Made by a program: the position numbers and the translations under genes
The notes under the pieces: model-generated
Databases searched by the model: none
What the model was told of the DNA's origin: nothing
What the model saw: only the letters and a program-made list of their open reading frames with translations
Part shown: piece by piece, positions 1 through 5,529 of the stretch
How the letters are laid out: each line of letters starts with the position of its first letter
Numbering within the stretch: the first letter of the stretch is position 1
Assembly (NCBI GenBank): GCA_023511325.1
Contig: JAIMBU010000247.1
Coordinates: forward strand, 1 to 5,529
Direction of reading: 5' to 3'
From: Gorillibacterium sp.
GTDB lineage: Bacteria; Bacillota; Bacilli; Paenibacillales; NBRC-103111
Length of the DNA stretch: 5,529 bases

Positions 1-508
1 ATACCTGATTGATCTCAATGCCACGGCAGCTTACCGCAGAGCGGGTTATACGGCTAAAGGAAATGCTGCAGAGGTCAATGCCCATCGGTTGCTAAGTAAT
101 ACTAAGGTTCAGGAAGCGATTCAGAAGGCCATGGGGGCCCGTGAGAAGCGTACAGAGATTACGCAGGATCGTGTGCTTCAGGAGTTGGCTAAGATCGGGT
201 TTGCCGACATCAAGGATTACCTGTCGTTCGGAACTGAAAAGCAGGCTGTAGGGGCAACGGACGATGGAGAGCTGGTCTTTGGATACAAAGATGTGATTGA
301 GCTAAGGCCAAGTGATCAGGTGGATGGGGCCGTGATCAGTGAGGTTAAATACACTCGGGACGGAATAGCCTTCAAACTCCACGACAAGGTGGCAGCGCTT
401 GAAAAGCTCGGGAGGCATCTTGGTATGTTCGTGGATAAGGTAAAGATCAGCGGACATATCACCAGTGACGTAGAAATCACAATAGGAGTGGAAGAGTATG
501 AAACTTAA
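1..508 (+). CDS. Terminase small subunit, 5'-truncated by window edge
   Basis: This is the DNA-recognition subunit of the phage packaging motor; it binds the pac/cos site and brings the large subunit to DNA. The reading frame is open from base 2 to the TAA at 506-508, giving 168 residues in the window; perhaps 10-20 N-terminal residues lie upstream. The visible start reads YLIDLNATAAYRRAGY, followed by NAAEVNAHRLLSN and KVQEAI. This is the typical helix-turn-helix block of the Terminase_2 / SPP1 gp1-type family (a conserved 'D.NAT.AA.RAGY ... A..LL....V...I' pattern). The C-terminal half (IGFADIKDYLSF, then DKVAALEKLGRHLGMF) also matches that family. A TTG at 89 could be taken as a start, but it would cut the HTH in half, so the gene must begin off the window. 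The last 11 bases overlap the large-subunit gene. Function is inferred from family resemblance and synteny; certainty is high. Confidence 0.92.
   Translation, partial: YLIDLNATAAYRRAGYTAKGNAAEVNAHRLLSNTKVQEAIQKAMGAREKRTEITQDRVLQELAKIGFADIKDYLSFGTEKQAVGATDDGELVFGYKDVIELRPSDQVDGAVISEVKYTRDGIAFKLHDKVAALEKLGRHLGMFVDKVKISGHITSDVEITIGVEEYET
484..488 (+). promoter_or_regulatory. Shine-Dalgarno site of the terminase large subunit gene
   Basis: AGGAG lies inside the 3' end of the small-subunit gene, 9 bases before the ATG at 498. It supports that start, and with the 11-base gene overlap it suggests translational coupling of the two terminase subunits. Confidence 0.75.
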
Positions 509-1751
509 AATCGATCCACTGCTATTTAATAGGGTATATCTTAAGTACCAAATGAGTAATCAGCATCGTTACCAAATATATTATGGGGGATCATCATCGG
601 GCAAGTCTTACTCCTTAGCCCAGCGAACAGTACTGGACGTGCTAAAGGGCAGGAATTACCTTATCGTCCGTAATGTCTTAAATACGATCAAGCGATCGGT
701 GTTCAACGAGGTTGTAAAGGCGATTAGCAGCTTCAAGCTGTCTGAATATTTCCAAATTAACAAATCGGATTTCGTCATCACCTGCTTACTTAACAACCGG
801 CAGATCCTCTTTGCAGGCTTGGATGATCCGGAGAAAATCAAGTCCATCACGCCGATCGATGGCGTGATAACAGATGTTTGGGTAGAAGAAGCAACGGAGT
901 GTGATTACAAGGCTGTCAAACAGTTAGACAAGCGACTCCGGGGACGATCCAAGTTCAAGAAGCGCTTAACACTCTCCTTCAACCCTATCTTGCAAGATCA
1001 CTGGTTGTATACAGAATATTTCGGGATTTGGGATGACAGCAAGAGCTATGTCGAGGTATCTGATGTGTCGATCCTCAAAACGACCTATAAGGATAACAGC
1101 TATCTTACGGCTGATGACATAGCAGCATTAGAGAACGAAACCGATTCGTATTATTACAACGTCTACACGTTAGGCAATTGGGGCGTTCTGGGCGCGGTCA
1201 TCTTCAAAAACTGGAGAGTCGAAGATTTATCTGGACTTCGATCTACGTTCGACAAAATCAGGCATGGGCTGGACTTCGGGTTTGCGGATGATCCTAATGC
1301 TCTTGTTGATATGTATTATAACAAGTCGCGAAAGCGGCTTTTTATATTTGGGGAAGAATATGCTTCCGATCTCACGAATGACGAAATTGCTGAGATGGTC
1401 AAACCTCATGTCGGTCAGCGTGTTGTCACCTGTGACAGCAGTGAGCCCAAAACGATCAAGGAGTTGCGTTTACGGCGGATTAATACGATCGGCGCAAAGA
1501 AGGGCCCGGGCAGTATAGAGGCGGGCATACGGTTCTTGCAAGGGCTAGAAATCATCATCGGTACCAATTGCCCGAATACCAAAGCCGAATTCGGAAAGTA
1601 CAAGTGGCGCGAAGACAAAGGAGGCAACGTGCTACCCATACCCGTGGATAAAGACAATCACTTGATCGACGCTATCCGGTATGCGCTGGAGGATGAAATT
1701 GGGACGACTAAAGTAACAGTTGGTAAAAAATCAGCATTGGGGGTGAGATGA
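498..1751 (+). CDS. terL: Terminase large subunit (packaging ATPase and nuclease)
   Basis: Motor protein of DNA packaging: the N-terminal ATPase drives DNA through the portal and the C-terminal RNase H-like nuclease cuts the concatemer. The protein has 417 residues, close to SPP1 gp2 (about 420). Visible motifs in order: Walker A GGSSSGKS (30-37); Walker B ITDVWVEEA (124-132), with E130/E131 as the acidic pair; coupling motif LTLSFNP (157-163). In the nuclease, D259 lies in GLDFGFADDPNA, D313 in VVTCDSSEP, and H388 and D391 in DNHLIDAIRYAL. The nuclease residues correspond in order and spacing to the metal-binding D, D, H, D set known for SPP1 gp2 (a Terminase_3 / Terminase_3C layout). All key residues are present, so it should be active. 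The start at 498 is supported by AGGAG nine bases upstream. It overlaps the small subunit by 11 bases and stops 4 bases before the portal. The identification is essentially certain. Confidence 0.97.
   Translation: MKLKIDPLLFNRVYLKYQMSNQHRYQIYYGGSSSGKSYSLAQRTVLDVLKGRNYLIVRNVLNTIKRSVFNEVVKAISSFKLSEYFQINKSDFVITCLLNNRQILFAGLDDPEKIKSITPIDGVITDVWVEEATECDYKAVKQLDKRLRGRSKFKKRLTLSFNPILQDHWLYTEYFGIWDDSKSYVEVSDVSILKTTYKDNSYLTADDIAALENETDSYYYNVYTLGNWGVLGAVIFKNWRVEDLSGLRSTFDKIRHGLDFGFADDPNALVDMYYNKSRKRLFIFGEEYASDLTNDEIAEMVKPHVGQRVVTCDSSEPKTIKELRLRRINTIGAKKGPGSIEAGIRFLQGLEIIIGTNCPNTKAEFGKYKWREDKGGNVLPIPVDKDNHLIDAIRYALEDEIGTTKVTVGKKSALGVR
1742..1746 (+). promoter_or_regulatory. Shine-Dalgarno site of the portal gene
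   Basis: GGTGA, within a GGGGGTGAG stretch, ends 9 bases before the ATG at 1756 and overlaps the end of the terminase gene. Another ATG at 1748 overlaps the terminase stop but is in a different frame, so 1756 is the portal start. Confidence 0.7.
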
Positions 1752-1755
1752 GTAG

Positions 1756-3144
1756 ATGGCCATCATTCGAGACCGGGAGCTTGTCAGCGATTGGAACAAT
1801 ATTCCGACGCCTCTTATCAAAGGTTGCATCGAGGAGCACCGGAAGGGATTCAGCCGTTTTGAACAACTGGAGGATTACTACAAGGGAAAGCACTTGATTC
1901 TGCTCCGCGACCTGGGAGGCCAGGATAAGGGGCTACCCAACAACCGGCTAGTGGCCAATCACGCCAAGTACATCACAGATGTAGCGGTAGGCTATGTGAT
2001 GGGCAACCCCGTTAAGTACAGCGGTGAGGGCATTGAAGATATACAGACTGCCTTTAATCAGATTGACATCGTAAGCCACGATGCTGAACTAGGAAAGGAC
2101 TTGTCTATGTTCGGCATTGCCCGTGAATTGTATTACATGAGCAGTGACACGGTGCCAATCCCAAAAGTAACCTGCATTGATCCCCGCCAGCTGTTCCTTG
2201 TTGTCGATGATTCGGTGGAGTATAAAAGCCTGTTCGGTGTTCACTTCTACCCGAAGCATGACGCCAGCAATCAGCTCACGAGTTGGGCGGTCAATGTGTA
2301 CACGGCTAACCACATTCTGAGCTATACCGTGAAGGATATTAGCAACACAGACTATAGTCTGATTGATGACAGTCTGCACTACTTTGGTGCGGTGCCAGTA
2401 GTGGAGTATTGGAACAACGAGGAGCAGCAAGGGGACTACGAACAGCAAATCAGCCTTATCGATGCTTACAATACACTACAAAGTGACCGCATTAACGACA
2501 AAGAGCAGTTTGTGGATTCTATCCTGCTGCTGGCTGGTGGATCATTAGGTGACAGTGAGGATGAACAATCAGATGCAATTCGGCTGCTTAAAAAACATAA
2601 GGTCCTGAACATGCCTAGTGAGAGCACCGCATCCTGGCTCACCAAGCAACTCAATGAAACGGAAATTGAGGTTCTAAAAGATGCGGTTAAATCGGACATT
2701 CACGAGTTCAGCATGGTTCCAAACCTGACGGACGAAAACTTTGCTTCCAACGCTTCCGGGGTTGCCATGAAGTATAAACTCTTCGGTCTGGAGCAACTAG
2801 CCAAGACCAAAGAGCGTTATTTTGTGCAGGGGTTACGTGAACGGTTGAAGCTGTTTGCGGCGATCTTAGGTGTGAAGGGTAAGGCGGTGAACGTGTCGGC
2901 TGTGGAGATCACCATGAACCGGAGCCTGCCAAGCAATGACGTTGAGATGGCTACGATGATTGCCCAGCTCAAGGGATCGGTTAGTGACGAAACGCTGATA
3001 TCGCAGTTATCCTTTGTCAAGGACGCGGCTGCCGAAGTTGCAGAGGTCAACAAGCAGAAGGCAGTGGATTTGGAGCAGCAGCAGAAGGCTTTTGGCATGC
3101 CGTTTGACAAAGGTAAGGTGAACGGTGATGAAAATACCGAGTGA
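1756..3144 (+). CDS. Portal protein, SPP1 gp6-like
   Basis: The portal is a dodecameric ring at one capsid vertex. DNA enters and leaves through it, the terminase docks on it, and it nucleates head assembly. The 462-residue sequence fits the SPP1 gp6 family (usually about 430-510 residues). The N-terminus YYKGKHLILLR (41-51) precedes the conserved stretch NNRLVANHAKYITDVAVGY and MGNPVKY (62-88). IDPRQLFLVVDD follows (141-152). The segment AVPVVEYWNNEEQQGDYE (212-229) then leads into the helix LIDAYNTLQSD. The clip/stem/crown signature SGVAMKYKLFGLEQ (334-347) is present, followed by a helix ending in RERLKLF. The C-terminus (about 425-462) is rich in Gln, Glu and Lys and probably forms a helical crown extension. 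The gene starts 4 bases after the terminase stop, and its 3' end overlaps the minor head gene by 17 bases. No defects are seen. Function is by family and order. Confidence 0.95.
   Translation: MAIIRDRELVSDWNNIPTPLIKGCIEEHRKGFSRFEQLEDYYKGKHLILLRDLGGQDKGLPNNRLVANHAKYITDVAVGYVMGNPVKYSGEGIEDIQTAFNQIDIVSHDAELGKDLSMFGIARELYYMSSDTVPIPKVTCIDPRQLFLVVDDSVEYKSLFGVHFYPKHDASNQLTSWAVNVYTANHILSYTVKDISNTDYSLIDDSLHYFGAVPVVEYWNNEEQQGDYEQQISLIDAYNTLQSDRINDKEQFVDSILLLAGGSLGDSEDEQSDAIRLLKKHKVLNMPSESTASWLTKQLNETEIEVLKDAVKSDIHEFSMVPNLTDENFASNASGVAMKYKLFGLEQLAKTKERYFVQGLRERLKLFAAILGVKGKAVNVSAVEITMNRSLPSNDVEMATMIAQLKGSVSDETLISQLSFVKDAAAEVAEVNKQKAVDLEQQQKAFGMPFDKGKVNGDENTE
3115..3120 (+). promoter_or_regulatory. Shine-Dalgarno site deciding the minor head protein start
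   Basis: AAGGTG ends 7 bases before the ATG at 3128 but only 4 before the in-frame GTG at 3125. The spacing favours the ATG, giving a protein of 537 residues rather than 538. The site lies inside the portal coding sequence, in line with coupled translation. Confidence 0.65.
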
Positions 3145-4741
3145 TGGCTATTGGGCTAAACGAGCCGAGCAGCGCATGGTTAGTTATCATCGTTCAGCGG
3201 ATACAACCATTCACACGGTAACCAATGCCTATGATAAGGCGACGGCTGATCTGACCGAGGAGATTAACCGGATCTTCCGAACCTTCGGGAAGAACGGACA
3301 GCTTACACCAGCAGAAGCCCACGAGCTGTTGAATAAGCCTATCTCTCCGCAGGAGTGGGGCAAGCTTAAAGTGAAGCTGGGCAAGATTAAAGATCCGGAT
3401 ATCCGGCGCCAGGTATTAACCCGTCTCAATGCACCGGCATACCGAGCGCGGATCACCCGCCTGCAGGCACTTCAAGAGCAAGTGTATCTCCAATCTAAGC
3501 TCATTGCTGATGTTGAACTAGCGGCTAGTACAACGGGCTACGTTAACACGATCAAGGACGCCTATTCCATGCACATGTTCGATATTCAGCAGGGCATCGA
3601 ATTGGGCTTCCAGTTCACGCCTATGCCGGAAAAAACGGTTGAGGCGATTCTGAAGAACCCTTGGAGCGGCAAGCATTTCAGTAAGCGCATTTGGGGAAAT
3701 ACGGACGTACTTGCAGGGCTGCTGTCTGAAACTATCACAGCGGGCTTCATGAGCGGCGCCGGGAATGCCAAGATGGTAAAGGACATACAGGACCAGACAG
3801 AGGTTGCCAAGCACGCAGCAGCGAGGCTTGTCCGCACAGAGACTACCTACATGGCGAACGCGGCTGAGATGGAAACCTACGACGAGGCCGAGATCGAGCG
3901 GTATATGTACGTGGCCACGTTAGACAGTCGGACCAGTGAGGTATGCCGCGCCCATGACCGTAAGGTATACAACGTCAAGGACGCAGTGCCAGGGAAGAAT
4001 ATGCCGCCGTTGCATCCCTACTGCCGTAGTTCTACACGGGCTTACTTTGGTGAGGAGTTCTTGGAGAAGGCCCAGCGTCGGGCGCGAGACCCCGTTACTG
4101 GTAAAGTGCAACTGGTGCCAGCCAGTCTTAGTTATGAGGACTGGTTTAAACAGTATGCAGAACCTCCAAAAAGTGGTAAAATAAAGGGAACTTCTTTTAA
4201 GACATTTTCCGACGTTCCTGAGGTAAAGAATTGGGAGGAAAAAGTTACTCCGAAATGGCTTACCCAGTTAACGGATGATGAGAGGGAATCTATATCCAAG
4301 TACACCGGTAGCTCGTACGAGAACATTAATAACCATCTACGAGGGCTTGCGGATAACAAACACTTGGAGGGTACTATCGCTTCCATTCGATCGGGCATCG
4401 ACAAGTTTGATCTGTCTGAGGACATTACGGTATTTCGAGGGTTGCACAAAGATATTTTTGGGACGGACGTCACGGATTTACCGGGCATTGAATTCAAAGA
4501 GCCGGCCTTTATGAGTACTACACTTCTGAAAGAAAAGTCGTCTGGATTTACGGAACACTCATTGTTAGAAATTAGAGTGCCAGCTAAGGCAAAAGGGGCG
4601 TTTATCAACCCTTTAAGCAATTTCAAAGACAGTGAATACGAATTTTTGCTTGATGCAGGAACAAGTTTTAGGATTGTCGAAGCAACCAAAGAAGATGGTA
4701 TAATTAACATTATTGCAGAGGTGATATTGAATGACGAATAA
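3128..4741 (+). CDS. Minor head protein (SPP1 gp7 / Mu gpF-like) fused to an ADP-ribosyltransferase
   Basis: A two-part protein of 537 residues. Residues 1 to about 345 form a gp7/MuF head morphogenesis protein, which in SPP1 binds the portal, is present in few copies inside the head, and affects DNA delivery. The N-terminus (YWAKRAEQR) and middle are helical. The MuF core shows LVRTETTYMANAAE (234-247), then SRTSEVCRAHDRKVY (267-281) and PGKNMPPLHPYCRSS (288-302). C273, H276, H296 and C299 form a possible metal site. The MuF part ends in PASLSYEDWFKQY, where unfused relatives normally stop. Residues from about 352 to 537 form an R-S-E class ADP-ribosyltransferase: YTGSSYENINNHLRG (392-406), R437 in VFRG, FMSTT (461-465, S463), and the catalytic pair E503/E505 in EYEFLL followed by GTSFRIV. 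The E-x-E spacing points to arginine as target, as in iota-toxin Ia and VIP2. All catalytic positions are kept, with no secretion signal. I infer capsid packaging and injection; the substrate is unknown. Confidence 0.93.
   Translation: MKIPSDGYWAKRAEQRMVSYHRSADTTIHTVTNAYDKATADLTEEINRIFRTFGKNGQLTPAEAHELLNKPISPQEWGKLKVKLGKIKDPDIRRQVLTRLNAPAYRARITRLQALQEQVYLQSKLIADVELAASTTGYVNTIKDAYSMHMFDIQQGIELGFQFTPMPEKTVEAILKNPWSGKHFSKRIWGNTDVLAGLLSETITAGFMSGAGNAKMVKDIQDQTEVAKHAAARLVRTETTYMANAAEMETYDEAEIERYMYVATLDSRTSEVCRAHDRKVYNVKDAVPGKNMPPLHPYCRSSTRAYFGEEFLEKAQRRARDPVTGKVQLVPASLSYEDWFKQYAEPPKSGKIKGTSFKTFSDVPEVKNWEEKVTPKWLTQLTDDERESISKYTGSSYENINNHLRGLADNKHLEGTIASIRSGIDKFDLSEDITVFRGLHKDIFGTDVTDLPGIEFKEPAFMSTTLLKEKSSGFTEHSLLEIRVPAKAKGAFINPLSNFKDSEYEFLLDAGTSFRIVEATKEDGIINIIAEVILNDE
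4181..4738 (+). other. ADP-ribosyltransferase domain with atypical base composition
   Basis: This is the segment coding for residues about 352-537 of the minor head protein, and it encodes the whole NAD-dependent ART fold. Hand counts give 169 G+C of 300 bases just upstream (3841-4140) and 246 of 600 over 4141-4740. The last three 60-base lines hold 24, 21 and 19 G+C. The next 60 bases (4741-4800) return to 30 of 60. The change coincides with the natural C-terminus of the MuF part, so the domain looks like a separately acquired C-terminal cassette. The exact boundary could be anywhere from about 4140 to 4200. Confidence 0.8.
4718..4724 (+). promoter_or_regulatory. Shine-Dalgarno site of the small gene, inside the ART coding sequence
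   Basis: GAGGTGA ends 6 bases before the ATG at 4731. It is encoded within the last codons of the ART domain, so the cassette's 3' end carries the translation signal for the following gene. Confidence 0.7.
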
Positions 4742-4853
4742 GGATTTTAGAGCGGATCGTTTCACCAGCAAGCCCGGTGAGCTTATTATCACTAAGCGGC
4801 CAGAAAAACCGAAAGATGAGAAACCCGCGGTTAAAACTGAAGAGAAGAAGTAA
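4731..4853 (+). CDS. Small charged protein of unknown function, 40 residues
   Basis: A short gene, ATG at 4731 to TAA at 4851-4853. The protein begins MTNKDFRADRFTSKPGELII and continues TKRPEKPKDEKPAVKTEEKK. It has a short possible beta strand (GELIITKR, 17-24) and a disordered tail rich in Lys, Glu and Pro. No membrane segment, Cys or enzyme motif is seen. The support is a good GAGGTGA site 6 bases upstream, an 11-base overlap with the minor head gene, and a terminator directly after the stop. Small genes at this place, between the minor head protein and the scaffold, are common in SPP1-like head modules, usually without known function. It could be a small head-assembly or accessory protein. 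A role as an immunity factor for the ART next to it is conceivable but has no sequence support. I do not recognise a family. Confidence 0.72.
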   Translation: MTNKDFRADRFTSKPGELIITKRPEKPKDEKPAVKTEEKK

Positions 4854-4889
4854 AAGCACTCTCAAAACCATGAGGGTGCTTTTTGTTTG
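4852..4889 (+). terminator. Rho-independent terminator after the small gene
   Basis: The arms AGCACTCTCA (4855-4864) and TGAGGGTGCT (4871-4880) pair over 10 base pairs, including one T-G wobble, around a 6-base loop. A-T pairs can extend the stem at the base. The tail TTTTTGTTTG (4880-4889) gives the U-rich end on the + strand transcript. It starts at the stop codon of the small gene. On the other strand the A-rich bases before the stem give only a four-base U-run, so activity is mainly for rightward transcription. It sits in the middle of the head gene cluster, between the minor head and scaffold genes. Confidence 0.82.
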
Positions 4890-4894
4890 CCTAA

Positions 4895-4935
4895 AATCCC
4901 AAACGCTTGGGATTCTGTCCAGAACGTGCGGCACG
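4895..4935. repeat. Run of three short inverted repeats between terminator and scaffold gene
   Basis: First, AATCCCAA (4895-4902) and TTGGGATT (4907-4914) form a perfect 8-base inverted repeat around ACGC. Second, TTCTG (4913-4917) and CAGAA (4920-4924) form a 5-base repeat that shares two bases with the first. Third, CGTGC (4925-4929) and GCACG (4931-4935) form a 5-base repeat around one G. The first could make an RNA hairpin; the other two have loops too small for full pairing in RNA and would make more sense as DNA sites, if anything. No U-run follows, so they are not further terminators. The rest of the 4854-4990 gap shows no gene and no convincing promoter. Function is unknown, and the two shorter repeats may be chance. 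Confidence 0.55.
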
Positions 4936-4980
4936 ACATAAAACTGCTGTCATGGCCAATCAGCCGACGGGCGTTAAACG

Positions 4981-4986
4981 GGAGGT
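4981..4986 (+). promoter_or_regulatory. Shine-Dalgarno site of the scaffold gene
   Basis: GGAGGT lies 4 bases before the ATG at 4991 and 7 bases before the ATG at 4994. It is the strongest ribosome site in the window, fitting a highly expressed scaffold. It rules against the in-frame ATG at 4952, which has no such site in front. Confidence 0.8.
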
Positions 4987-4990
4987 CAAA

Positions 4991-5529
4991 ATGATGAACA
5001 AGCATAGATTTGCACTGCCGCTCAACCTACAGTTGTTCGCTGATGGCGCAGGTGCTGGCGGTGAAGGAGAAGGGGAAGGTGCAGGAACGGGTGCCGGACA
5101 AGGTGGAGCGGGTGAAGACCAGGCAGACAAGGGTAAAGGCGAGGGTGACAAGACTTTTACCCAAGCGGAATTGGATAGGGTTATACAGGAACGTCTCGGA
5201 AAGGCTCAGTCAAAGTGGGAAAAGGACTTTGAAACCAAACTTGCCGACGCGAAGACCGAAGCCGAGAAGTTGGCCAAGATGAACGCCGATCAGAAGGCGG
5301 AGTATGAGCGCACCAAGCGTGAAGACGATCTGGGCAAACGAGAGGGCGAGATTACCCGCCGGGAGCTCAGAGCCCAAGCGTTGGAGTCTCTGGCTGATAA
5401 AGGTTTGCCTAAGCAGCTTGCAGACATTCTTGTATTTACTGATGCCGAATCAACTAGCAAGAGCTTGGAGGCTGTCGAAAAGGCGTTCCGCGAGTCTGTC
5501 GAAGCAGGCGTGAATGAACGTTTGAAAGG
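4991..5529 (+). CDS. Scaffolding protein (DUF4355-like), 3'-truncated by window edge
   Basis: The internal scaffold around which the major capsid protein assembles; it is absent or processed in the mature head. The open frame runs from 4991 past the end of the window with no stop (179 codons plus 2 bases). Two tandem ATGs (4991, 4994) are possible starts; 4994 has better spacing from GGAGGT, and the difference is one residue. Counting from 4994: a basic start with the LNLQLFA motif (10-16), frequent at the N-terminus of Firmicutes phage scaffold and capsid proteins; a low-complexity Gly/Glu/Ala segment (17-52); FTQAELDRVIQERL (55-68); and a long charged helix, probably coiled coil (about 70-130). 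This is followed by ALESLADKGLPKQLADIL (129-146). That order is typical of DUF4355 phage scaffold proteins, usually around 200 residues. The neighbour upstream is the minor head module; the major capsid gene would be expected just after the window. Role inferred from pattern and order. Confidence 0.87.
   Translation, partial: MMNKHRFALPLNLQLFADGAGAGGEGEGEGAGTGAGQGGAGEDQADKGKGEGDKTFTQAELDRVIQERLGKAQSKWEKDFETKLADAKTEAEKLAKMNADQKAEYERTKREDDLGKREGEITRRELRAQALESLADKGLPKQLADILVFTDAESTSKSLEAVEKAFRESVEAGVNERLK

Noticed and set aside
89..508. Terminase small subunit starting at the TTG at 89
   Set aside because: The frame is open to the left edge and the upstream residues carry the conserved family pattern, so the true start is outside the window.
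4132..4710. A 192-codon reading frame on the minus strand opposite the ART domain
   Set aside because: It lies fully inside a well-supported gene, has no clear ribosome site or recognisable protein pattern, and its composition is what antisense of the ART codons would give.
4907..4942. Promoter with TTGGGA as -35 and CATAAA as -10
   Set aside because: The two elements are 24 bases apart, too far for a standard sigma-A promoter, and the first is part of an inverted repeat.
4952..4990. In-frame upstream ATG extending the scaffold by 13 residues
   Set aside because: It has no ribosome site in front, while GGAGGT sits just before 4991/4994, and the family usually begins shortly before LQLFA.
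4960..5151. A Pro/Ser/Ala-rich minus-strand frame near the scaffold start
   Set aside because: It is the mirror of the Gly/Glu-rich low-complexity codons of the scaffold gene.
5010..5513. Two plus-strand frames of 90 and 69 codons overlapping the scaffold gene
   Set aside because: They are out of frame with the scaffold, which has the strong ribosome site, the recognisable LNLQLFA start and a helical charged body, and runs unbroken to the window end.
1..5529. CRISPR array, tRNA, insertion sequence or attachment site
   Set aside because: No regularly spaced repeats, tRNA-like fold, transposase or integrase motif was seen; the window is head-module coding DNA almost throughout.

Overview
This window is a piece of a tailed-phage (siphovirus-type, SPP1-like head) genome or prophage from a Gram-positive host of the Firmicutes type. 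The evidence is the gene order, the protein families, and the purine-rich Shine-Dalgarno sites (GGTGA, AAGGTG, GAGGTGA, GGAGGT) in front of the genes. Base composition is roughly balanced, which would fit a host such as Paenibacillus or Brevibacillus, but the genus is a guess. All genes read left to right and are packed end to end as in a late morphogenesis operon.

Layout: (1) 1-508, the 3' part of a terminase small subunit cut by the left edge. (2) 498-1751, a complete terminase large subunit with ATPase and nuclease motifs. (3) 1756-3144, an SPP1 gp6-like portal. (4) 3128-4741, a minor head protein of the SPP1 gp7 / Mu gpF family whose C-terminus carries an extra ADP-ribosyltransferase (ART) domain. 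(5) 4731-4853, a 40-residue basic/acidic small protein. (6) 4854-4990, a non-coding gap with a strong Rho-independent terminator followed by a run of short inverted repeats. (7) 4991-5529, the N-terminal part of a DUF4355-like scaffolding protein running off the right edge.

How they work together: the terminase recognises and cuts concatemeric DNA and pumps it through the portal into a procapsid built around the scaffold. The gp7/MuF-type protein binds the portal inside the head. The end of each gene overlaps or nearly touches the start of the next from the terminase to the small protein, which suggests translational coupling.

The most interesting item is gene 4. Fusing an ART to a protein that sits inside the capsid at the portal suggests a toxin or host-modifying enzyme packaged in the virion and delivered with the DNA, in the manner of T4 Alt. 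The base composition drops abruptly at the fusion point (hand count 169 G+C of 300 before, 246 of 600 after), so the ART looks like a recently acquired, swappable cassette. Phage MuF-ART fusions are, as far as I recall, already known as a class, so novelty would lie in this particular version and its target.
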